A model generated the notes under the pieces. That model did not search any database. It was not told where the DNA came from and saw only the letters and a list, made by a program, of their open reading frames with translations. Positions 6,605 to 12,292 of a stretch of 29,827 nucleotides of DNA are shown here, in pieces. The stretch's first letter is position 1. Every line of letters begins with the position of its first letter. The position numbers and the translations under genes are program-made. This DNA is from a virus, in the IMG/VR virus record IMGVR_UViG_3300037847_001380, positions 1 to 29,827 of that record; one strand, given 5' to 3'.

Positions 6605-6722
6605 ATTTTGATTAGTCAAAGTACATAGTTTGATAGATAGAAGTCTATAGTTTGATTAACAAATCTTTAAAGTTTGATAAGTGAAAGTAAAGAGTTTGAA
6701 AGGTAGTACTTTATAGTTTGAT
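6605..6722. repeat. six AGTTTGAT-like boxes at exact 22-bp period
   Basis: Boxes start at 6605 (ATTTTGAT), 6627, 6649, 6671, 6693 (AGTTTGAA) and 6715; the other four are AGTTTGAT. Every start-to-start distance is 22 bp, about two helical turns, while the 14-bp spacers differ except for a T/A-rich bias before each box. This is what a protein-binding iteron array looks like. T7 also has arrays of short repeats next to its terminal repetition. Confidence 0.85.
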
Positions 6723-6763
6723 AGATGAAAATTAAACGAAAAAGAAAAATCAAATTTACAAGT

Positions 6764-6828
6764 GTCTCAACAAAGTCTCAATAAGCAAAAATGGATCTAC
6801 TCTTTAGTCAGTCTCAATAGCGTCTCAA
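6764..6828. repeat. four GTCTCAA boxes in two 11-bp-spaced pairs
   Basis: GTCTCAA starts at 6764, 6775, 6811 and 6822. Within each pair the distance is 11 bp, one helical turn, so the boxes face the same side of the helix. It lies 42 bp from the 22-bp array and looks like a second set of binding sites. Confidence 0.8.
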
Positions 6829-6931
6829 TAAAGATAAATATCCTATTAATTAGACATAATCCTTATTGTACGAATTATTGAAGCGTTGATAATCAACAAC
6901 TTATGTTTTTAACAAGAAAAATTTAACAATA

Positions 6932-6996
6932 TCCTACCCCGACAGAGATTTTTTACTAGGGGATGATGGGGAGTAGGACGGCAGCGTATATAGCGT
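6932..6996. repeat. GC-rich inverted repeat with adjacent 9-bp direct repeat
   Basis: TCCTACCCC (6932-6940) can pair with GGGGAGTAGGA (6968-6978) with one bulged A. Immediately after comes AGCGTATATAGCGT (6983-6996), a direct repeat of AGCGT with a 9-bp period around TATATA. This GC-rich island stands out sharply in A/T-rich surroundings; it could be a structured RNA, a packaging or cleavage site, or a binding site. Confidence 0.6.
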
Positions 6997-7041
6997 AACC
7001 CCCTCAAATTTTTTCAACTTAAATTTAAAAGGATCTAATAA

Positions 7042-7248
7042 CTACAAACCTTGAGTATCCTCATCAATGTCATCATCTTCTAGGAAGTCTGGATCAAATT
7101 CTATTACACTGGTAGCTAGTAGGTCATACTTAACGAACTCCAGGATGCCTATAATGGTTTGGTCATTCAAATCGAATTCCTTTTTATAACGATTTATTAT
7201 ATTGCATAAGTCGTTGGTTAGCATATCTGTCTGAGTGTTTATATCCAT
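7042..7248 (-). CDS. hypothetical acidic protein, 68 aa
   Basis: MDINTQTDMLTNDLCNIINR, then a helical body and a strongly acidic end (EFDPDFLEDDDIDEDTQ). Not recognised. It stands alone in the junction region, just downstream of the best sigma70-like promoter candidate (TTGCTA-17-TATAAT at 7285-7313), so it may be the first gene transcribed after infection. No Shine-Dalgarno. Confidence 0.6.
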   Translation of the reverse strand: MDINTQTDMLTNDLCNIINRYKKEFDLNDQTIIGILEFVKYDLLATSVIEFDPDFLEDDDIDEDTQGL

Positions 7249-7284
7249 GATGTTATATTTAAAGCTTTACAAATCTGAAAATCG

Positions 7285-7313
7285 ATTATAATCTTATCTA
7301 TAAGTTATAGCAA
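7285..7313 (-). promoter_or_regulatory. candidate host sigma70 promoter for early genes
   Basis: Minus strand: TTGCTA (7313-7308), 17-bp spacer, TATAAT (7290-7285). The -10 is perfect and the -35 matches 4 of 6. It would start transcription about 30 nt before the 68-aa gene. In T7-type phages the host polymerase transcribes the early genes from this side of the genome. Confidence 0.5.
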
Positions 7314-7399
7314 CTTAATATCAAGATACCCATTTAAAGAACAACCATAAAATACCCTGTCTTAGAAGTCGATACTTCGTTCTTCTCCTTCTAAATTTT

Positions 7400-7429
7400 A
7401 ATATACTATAAATACCATGTCCTTGACAA
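7400..7429 (-). promoter_or_regulatory. second candidate sigma70 promoter for early genes
   Basis: Minus strand: TTGTCA (7429-7424), 18-bp spacer, TATATT (7405-7400). Each box matches 5 of 6 consensus bases. It lies about 115 bp upstream of the other candidate and points the same way. Confidence 0.4.
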
Positions 7430-7512
7430 TTACTTTTACACTAAAACATTTTTAAGGATAGGTGTGTCTATAGACATAGACTAATAATAACATAGCTTTA
7501 AGAAGTATTAAT

Positions 7513-7545
7513 AAAAAAGGAGGGTCTTCGTCAGAGTCGACCCTC
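7513..7545 (-). terminator. intrinsic terminator after the late operon
   Basis: On the minus strand GAGGGTC (7545-7539) pairs with GACCCTC (7526-7520) around a 12-nt loop, followed by one C and six T (7518-7513). A 7-bp GC-rich stem plus a U-run is a classic rho-independent terminator. It would end late transcription 140 bp after terL and separate it from the early genes. Confidence 0.85.
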
Positions 7546-7643
7546 TTCTAGTGTACGATAATAAATACATATTTAAACTAACTATCACAGCACTTATATA
7601 AATAACTAAGATGTAAAAGATATGTTAATAGAAGGATACATGA

Positions 7644-7711
7644 GTCTTTATCGAACAGAGTGAGTAAAGACGAAAGGTAATAGCAAAGCTATTGCCAGAG
7701 CATAGCTCTGG
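7644..7711 (-). repeat. three consecutive hairpins across the end of terL
   Basis: Perfect inverted repeats: CCAGAG-5-CTCTGG (7695-7711, last terL codons), AATAGC-AAA-GCTATT (7679-7693, includes the stop codon), and GTCTTTA-14-TAAAGAC (7644-7671). No U-run follows, so these are not simple terminators. They may protect or process the mRNA 3' end, or mark DNA near the packaging end. Confidence 0.7.
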
Positions 7712-9368
7712 GACCTTTAAGACTTCTCTTATAAAAGCTATCAGTAAACTTTGTTAACTCTTCATCAAGTAGTTCTTGTTTCCTAAAGTTTATGTTATTA
7801 TCAACATCCTGATTCATTTGTTCTACCCAATAGTTAACAGCAATACTTAAAGCATCTAATCTATCATCGTGATTAAGACTGCCTTTATCTTTTGTTATCC
7901 TTGATAGTTGATACATAAGCATATACTTAGCTTGGTGTTCTATAGGATAGCTTTGAGCACTTTTATAGTCATGTTGAATGACAGAAGGGTCAACGATAAG
8001 TTTATGTTGATTAAGGACAGGTTCAAGGACATCAATGATTCTAAGTTCCTTTTGTTTGTTATGTCTTACTTCTTCAATGGAACAAGGGTATGAGGTAACA
8101 AACAGAGGAGTTATAAGCTCTTTAAACATACCATCACCAAAGTTAGACTCTATGATGACTTTGTTAACTTTGTTATTCTTAGCTATATAGACTAGTTGTT
8201 TAAGTGTTTGTTCATCGTAACCACCTTTTAGACCACCAGCTTCAGGAACAAAGAGTTGACCGTTAAGCATCTTAACTACAGCGTACCCTGTTTCATCGCT
8301 TCCTCGACCACTGGGGTCAATAGACAAGACAGAACCTGTGTACTCCACCATATCACCTATAGTTTTGTAAGGTCTATGGTATCTGTCTCCACCTAGTCCT
8401 ACATTGGGAAGATCTTTGTTTTCGTTATCAGGGTCACTGGACCACATGATTTTTTCAGGGGCAAGGTCTACATCTACATCAGAAACAATAAGATCGTTAA
8501 TCTTCAAGGGATACCTGTCAGCATCTGAAAGCCTTGGGTTAAGCATGAATTGAAGAGCATACCCAGTTCTACCGTAGGATAGCTTTCTTTCCTCTAAGTC
8601 CATATCAGAGAACCTTAAAGGCTCTGTAGAGCGTCCTACTGTATCTTCATTGATTTGATCCTGTATAAAGGGTGCTATGTCGTTATCATAGTTCTTCAGT
8701 ACTAAATCCTTACTAGGGTACTCAGAAGTCCATATACGAGCGTCATAGCCTCTTTCTCTCAGTTTGTTATAGATGGAGTCCTCGCATTGGGGAGTGCCTA
8801 GAAAGAGTATCCTGGAGGTGTCTAAGGGCTTTATGATAGCTTCAAACTCCTTTACTTGTTCATCTAGCTTATCACGCATACCTTGGGTAGCAGAGTTGTT
8901 AGGTACTTCTATATCGTCAGCAATGATGATGTCAGCACGGCTACCTGTTAACTGGGAGGATATACCCAGGGATTTAACGGAGGGAGCGTGAGCAGCAGGA
9001 GCAGGACCTACATCAAAAGCTATCTTAGAGAATCTTTGGTCACCCTTTGGTACTAGACCTTGAAGAACGGGAATGTCGTGTATGATTTTCAAGGTGAAGG
9101 TGGAGAAGTCATCAGCTCTGTTTTTAGAGGCAGACACTACAAGGATGTTCTTAGTGGGGTCTAGGAGTAGTTGATGGACAGCATAAGCTGAACATATCCA
9201 GGACTTACCTACTCCACGAAAAGCCATGATTAACGATCTTTTAGGACCGTGTTGCATGAAGTCAGCTATATCGTATTGCAGATCAGTAGGATCAGGTAGG
9301 TTAAGGTGCTTCCAAACTATATATAAGAAGTTACGGAAGTCCTTGAGTTGGTTAAGTTTTTCTTTCAA
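7689..9368 (-). CDS. terL: terminase large subunit (DNA packaging ATPase/nuclease, T7 gp19-like)
   Basis: Motor that pumps DNA into the prohead at the portal and cuts the concatemer. 559 aa (T7 gp19: 586). Walker A at about residues 50-56 (FRGVGKS; T7 FRGIGKS), Walker B at 147-154 (IIIADDIE), and nuclease acidic residues D351 (SIDPSGRGSDETGYAVV), the NFGDGMF block near 409-415, and D501/D502/D505 (HDDRLDAL). The match to T7 gp19 continues through most of the protein. The start is a TTG: no ATG lies between the upstream in-frame stop and the conserved N-terminus (FLYIVWKHLNLPDPT; T7 FLFVLWKALNLPVPT). The last codons form a hairpin. Last gene of the late operon. Confidence 0.97.
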   Translation of the reverse strand: MKEKLNQLKDFRNFLYIVWKHLNLPDPTDLQYDIADFMQHGPKRSLIMAFRGVGKSWICSAYAVHQLLLDPTKNILVVSASKNRADDFSTFTLKIIHDIPVLQGLVPKGDQRFSKIAFDVGPAPAAHAPSVKSLGISSQLTGSRADIIIADDIEVPNNSATQGMRDKLDEQVKEFEAIIKPLDTSRILFLGTPQCEDSIYNKLRERGYDARIWTSEYPSKDLVLKNYDNDIAPFIQDQINEDTVGRSTEPLRFSDMDLEERKLSYGRTGYALQFMLNPRLSDADRYPLKINDLIVSDVDVDLAPEKIMWSSDPDNENKDLPNVGLGGDRYHRPYKTIGDMVEYTGSVLSIDPSGRGSDETGYAVVKMLNGQLFVPEAGGLKGGYDEQTLKQLVYIAKNNKVNKVIIESNFGDGMFKELITPLFVTSYPCSIEEVRHNKQKELRIIDVLEPVLNQHKLIVDPSVIQHDYKSAQSYPIEHQAKYMLMYQLSRITKDKGSLNHDDRLDALSIAVNYWVEQMNQDVDNNINFRKQELLDEELTKFTDSFYKRSLKGPRAMLWQ

Positions 9369-9394
9369 CTCTCTTCGGTGTTGTGATTGTTAAA

Positions 9395-9634
9395 TTACTT
9401 AACCTTTTCTTTTAGTTCAGGATCTTCTTCAAAAGGTAGTACTTCATTGAGTAAATCATTAAGAGGAGTATCTTGTCCGCTCATTAAAATAACATCGTTA
9501 TCTTTGAGGTGTTGTCTGGCACAGTTAAGAAGGGAGGGATTATACTCCTCAGTCATGTGCATTTGTTTAATACCTTTACTTAAAGTATCAGTTAGAAGTA
9601 TATGCAGTTCACCTAGTTCTTCTCTTGTTTTCAT
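9395..9634 (-). CDS. terS: terminase small subunit (DNA maturase A, T7 gp18-like)
   Basis: 79 aa (T7 gp18: 89). Recognises the concatemer and helps the large subunit start packaging. The segment NPSLLNCARQHLKDNDVILM resembles the core of small terminase subunits in T7-like marine phages, and the position directly before terL fits. The end is acidic then basic (FEEDPELKEKVK). It lies 26 bp upstream of terL and 5 bp after the fibre-like gene. Confidence 0.82.
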   Translation of the reverse strand: MKTREELGELHILLTDTLSKGIKQMHMTEEYNPSLLNCARQHLKDNDVILMSGQDTPLNDLLNEVLPFEEDPELKEKVK

Positions 9635-9639
9635 AGTTG

Positions 9640-11286
9640 TTAAGTTACAATAGTTACATCGTTAATTCTAGCACCTACCGACCAAAACGACACATCGAGA
9701 TACAAATCGTTTCCGTTGGTTAGGTTTGGTTCGGTGAAAAAGGTAACATAATCCTGACCTGCTTCTTCGACTACCTCAAACCTTACTCCACGAGTTCCTT
9801 GTCCATGCCATCCGTGAGCGTTGCCGTCTAAGTCTCTTAAATATACTGCTTGGTCAGACGCTCTAACACTATAAACCTTATATAATTGATTTATAGTAAG
9901 AGTCCCTGATCCGTCTAATGAAATTACTTTTGGTCGTGATGCAGAGGGATAACTGTAGTTACTGCCTGAAGCAGTTTGAAAAACAAAGTTTGGATTCTGA
10001 CTATAAACAGTTTCTTTGAGTTGATACTTTATTTCATTCGTAAATGCGTAGTGCCTTATTCTGAACCAATCACCTGGCGATATGCTTTTACCATTAGCTG
10101 TGTTAGTAGAAGAACTTATGTTTAAGTAAGGCGAATCGACATCAAAATCTGTATCGCTATATTTTAAGCCTATCCTTACGCTTTTAGAGTTCCATTGAAA
10201 TTGTACATATCCATCTGAATTACCATCTATCTTTTGTACTGAAGAAGCTCCTGTGTTCCACCCCCCTGTACCGCTTATTTTTTCTAAACCACCTCCAGCA
10301 TACGCTTGAACTGTGCCTCCGCTTATTGCTCCTTGAAAGATTGAGATAGAACTGAATTCTCGTAAGCCGTTGACTGTGCTTACCTTAAATCCTGATATAT
10401 TAGTTTGGGTAGTATATTCAGCGTATTCATCTGCTCCGAATACAGTAAAATCATTATTTAAATCAGATTGTCCGTTAACTTTTATAGGGGTAAATTTTAT
10501 GTCATCGTTGCTCGTAACTTTAATAACTAATTCAGTTCCTGAAGCGATGTTCTGAGAAAATGTTTGTTGGATCGCAACTTGACCCCCTGAACCTTTTATA
10601 ATCCCTTCAGCTAATTTAGTTTGATTGAGACTCCCACCTGATACAGTCCACTTAGTAGGAACTTTATCAACTACTTCCCAATTGACACCTCGATAGCTAG
10701 TCCACACTAAGTTACCACTTGTAATTTCAATATTTGCTTTTCCATTCCCGACATGGTATCGATGCATTTCGTATACTTCACCTTCAGTCATTCCGTCTAT
10801 ACTTTTTAAAGCAATAACAAGAGGACGATTCGTGGATTCAAAAACATAGTGGGTGTTGTGATTTCCGTTTGGACTTGTAGGAAAAGTATAGGAAGTGTTT
10901 TCAACATAACCTAACTGCGAAAAGTCTCCATTTACTAACTTCTCACCACTCAGGTTTATCTCCGTAAGATTCGTCCAACTAACGGCATTACTAATACCTT
11001 TGATACCTAGAGTCTCTAACGCTGTTACACGATCTATTAAAGCTGTCATATCCGACTCCATTGAGGACATCTTTGTGTCCTTATCGGTTTTATCAGACTC
11101 TAATGTAGCTATCTTAGTATCTTTAACTAGCTTGTCTGATTCAAGGGCAGCAACCTTAGTATCCTTGATAGCCTTATCTGTTTTAAAATCAGTTTCTAAC
11201 TGCTTAATATTACCAGCAGCAGACACTGCTAGAGTGCGAGACGCAGCAGCAGTAGGGTCTATTCTAACTACAGGTCTTCTAGGCAC
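9640..11286 (-). CDS. fibre-like virion protein with coiled-coil stalk
   Basis: 548 aa. Residues 37-78 are three tandem 14-residue repeats (DKAIKDTKVAALES, DKLVKDTKIATLES, DKTDKDTKMSSMES), a trimeric coiled-coil-like stalk ending in DRVTALETLG. The rest is beta-rich, full of Gly, Ser, Thr and aromatic residues (FSQLGYVENTSYTFPTSPNG, YSDTDFDVDSPYLNISSS), typical of receptor-binding or tail-fibre domains. No catalytic motif seen. It sits just before terS, where T7 has no fibre gene. Probably a second adhesin, a fibre accessory protein or a tail spike; the exact role is unknown. Confidence 0.7.
   Translation of the reverse strand: MPRRPVVRIDPTAAASRTLAVSAAGNIKQLETDFKTDKAIKDTKVAALESDKLVKDTKIATLESDKTDKDTKMSSMESDMTALIDRVTALETLGIKGISNAVSWTNLTEINLSGEKLVNGDFSQLGYVENTSYTFPTSPNGNHNTHYVFESTNRPLVIALKSIDGMTEGEVYEMHRYHVGNGKANIEITSGNLVWTSYRGVNWEVVDKVPTKWTVSGGSLNQTKLAEGIIKGSGGQVAIQQTFSQNIASGTELVIKVTSNDDIKFTPIKVNGQSDLNNDFTVFGADEYAEYTTQTNISGFKVSTVNGLREFSSISIFQGAISGGTVQAYAGGGLEKISGTGGWNTGASSVQKIDGNSDGYVQFQWNSKSVRIGLKYSDTDFDVDSPYLNISSSTNTANGKSISPGDWFRIRHYAFTNEIKYQLKETVYSQNPNFVFQTASGSNYSYPSASRPKVISLDGSGTLTINQLYKVYSVRASDQAVYLRDLDGNAHGWHGQGTRGVRFEVVEEAGQDYVTFFTEPNLTNGNDLYLDVSFWSVGARINDVTIVT
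11053..11178 (-). repeat. three 42-bp repeats coding for a 14-residue coiled-coil unit
   Basis: Encodes residues 37-78 of the fibre-like protein. The amino-acid repeats are close (pattern DKxxKDTKxxxxES), so the stalk could lengthen or shorten by unequal recombination. Confidence 0.8.
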
Positions 11287-11287
11287 T

Positions 11288-11536
11288 TTAACACTTCCAC
11301 CTTCTAAGAGCTAAAGCTTTTCTAGTAGGTCTACCTTTGGAATCTTTCATTGGTCCTTTAACTCCTGACATTCTAGCACAGAAGGAACGCTTTCTAGGAC
11401 CACCACCAGGTTGAGGAGCTTTAAGATTAGAACCAGTAGCCCTGTTATATTTAGCTCTACCCTTTGCAGTCAGACCACCCTTACGGGACTTTTCGCCTCT
11501 ACCTAGAGATAACGATACTCCTTTACGCTTTGCCAT
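11288..11536 (-). CDS. small basic late protein, 82 aa (DUF6321-like)
   Basis: MAKRKGVSLSLGRGEKSRKG then GLTAKGRAKYNRATGSNLKA and CARMSGVKGPMKDSKGRPT. Very Lys/Arg/Gly-rich. The GLTAKGRAKYNRATG block is one I associate with a small-protein family common in marine phages (DUF6321-like); the function is unknown. Strong basic charge suggests DNA or RNA binding. Second of two overlapping genes; only one base separates it from the fibre-like gene. Confidence 0.75.
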   Translation of the reverse strand: MAKRKGVSLSLGRGEKSRKGGLTAKGRAKYNRATGSNLKAPQPGGGPRKRSFCARMSGVKGPMKDSKGRPTRKALALRRWKC

Positions 11537-11630
11537 CTTTCTTCTTCTTTTTCTTAATAGCTAAGTTCTTGCGTTTATTCATAGGAGGTCTTCCTACTTG
11601 TGATCCGTATGTACCTTTACCGTATGGCAT
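11523..11630 (-). CDS. small basic late protein, 35 aa
   Basis: MPYGKGTYGSQVGRPPMNKR followed by KNLAIKKKKKKDGKA. Short, but I recall the MPYGKGTYG start from similar marine phage genes, and it exactly fills the space between two basic genes, overlapping the next start by 14 nt. Function unknown; nearly a pure polycation at its end. Confidence 0.6.
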   Translation of the reverse strand: MPYGKGTYGSQVGRPPMNKRKNLAIKKKKKKDGKA

Positions 11631-11631
11631 A

Positions 11632-11889
11632 TTATTTATCCTTCCTTATTTTAAGTGAAACTCTTGCTGCTGGTGTGTTACTAACAAATTGTTTACCCTT
11701 GGCACCTGCTTTCTTTTTCTTTCTTGCTGTGGCTTGTCTTTGTGATTTAGACAGGGACTTAGCTTTGGACATAGGTAAACATCTATCAGGATTCTTTTTA
11801 TTCTTAGAAGTACCGCAAGGACCTTTTATGTTACCATCTGACCCAATGCGTACCCAGTTCTGTGCTCTCCACTTGGCTAACTCTCCCAT
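11632..11889 (-). CDS. small basic Cys-containing late protein, 85 aa
   Basis: Residues 1-40 include MGELAKWRAQNWVRIGSDGN and GPCGTSKNKKNPDRCLPM, with two Cys 13 residues apart; then a lysine-rich part (SKSQRQATARKKKKAGAKGK). The RIGSDG-GPCGTSK-NPDRCLP pattern is conserved among small marine phage proteins. Likely nucleic-acid-binding, perhaps metal-binding; unproven. Confidence 0.72.
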   Translation of the reverse strand: MGELAKWRAQNWVRIGSDGNIKGPCGTSKNKKNPDRCLPMSKAKSLSKSQRQATARKKKKAGAKGKQFVSNTPAARVSLKIRKDK

Positions 11890-11891
11890 AA

Positions 11892-12044
11892 CTATTTCTT
11901 CTTTTTAATTGAAAGTTTCCGTTTACCTTTTCCGTACTTAGGGTCTTTGCAGTACTTAGAAGCAGCCATGTTAGCGTAAGCAGAAGGATACTTATCAAAG
12001 GTGCGTTTAGCCCAAGCAATTCCTTTTGGACATATCTTACTCAT
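11892..12044 (-). CDS. small basic Cys-containing late protein, 50 aa
   Basis: MSKICPKGIAWAKRTFDKYP then SAYANMAASKYCKDPKYGKG and a polylysine end. Two Cys (5 and 32) flank a helical segment. ATGA overlap with the holin-like gene before it and only two bases from the next. It belongs to the same group of four consecutive basic genes. Function unknown. Confidence 0.65.
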   Translation of the reverse strand: MSKICPKGIAWAKRTFDKYPSAYANMAASKYCKDPKYGKGKRKLSIKKKK

Positions 12045-12292
12045 TTCTTCATTAACATCTCCATCATTCTATCAAGTTTACCGTTAATTTCTTTTACAGT
12101 TGTTTCAAGACCACTCATGCGATTCTCAACAGCAGTATCCCGTTCCCTTTGAGTGGCTAGTTCCACCTCTATCTTTGTAAGACGATCTTCATCCCTTTCC
12201 AAACGGTCTGACAGCTTTTTAATGACCCATCCAATAACTCCCAGAATAACAGCAAGAGCAGTGTCCAGGAAATGTGAGATTGATTCAGTCAT
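12041..12292 (-). CDS. holin-like membrane protein with coiled coil, 83 aa
   Basis: A short N-terminal tail, one membrane span (residues about 10-26, LDTALAVILGVIGWVIK), then a long charged coiled coil to the end (LSDRLERDEDRLTKIEVELA...KLDRMMEMLMKK). It stands directly after the tail fibre, the place of the T7 gp17.5 holin (67 aa, one span). This position makes a lysis role likely: forming or timing holes in the inner membrane. No endolysin gene is visible in the window. The start shares one base with the fibre stop (TAATG). Confidence 0.55.
   Translation of the reverse strand: MTESISHFLDTALAVILGVIGWVIKKLSDRLERDEDRLTKIEVELATQRERDTAVENRMSGLETTVKEINGKLDRMMEMLMKK

Larger units (their letters stand above)
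6366..7041. other. non-coding, repeat-rich region between late and early genes
   Basis: No convincing gene on either strand; only tiny frames. It contains the 22-bp-period box array, the phased GTCTCAA pairs, a GC-rich inverted repeat and A/T-only inverted repeats such as ACTTTT..AAAAGT near 6490-6507. It follows the last late gene and precedes the early genes, the place where the two ends of a T7-type linear genome would join. An origin, packaging site, terminal repeat or early control region are all possible. Confidence 0.7.
7249..7688. other. non-coding region after terL
   Basis: No gene found. It holds part of the hairpin group at the terL end, an intrinsic terminator (7513-7545), a perfect 12-bp palindrome TGTCTATAGACA (7465-7476), and two promoter-like sequences directed towards the early genes. 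An imperfect repeat, about ATAAATACCATGTC, appears near 7347-7363 and 7407-7424. Confidence 0.7.

Noticed and set aside
6605-6722. CRISPR array
   Set aside because: The boxes are only 8 bp with 14-bp spacers and no cas genes; far too short for a CRISPR repeat-spacer unit.
10370-11314. Open frames on the plus strand, here and across the window
   Set aside because: All lie opposite clear minus-strand genes, have no ribosome sites and read as low-complexity Ser/Leu-rich shadows.
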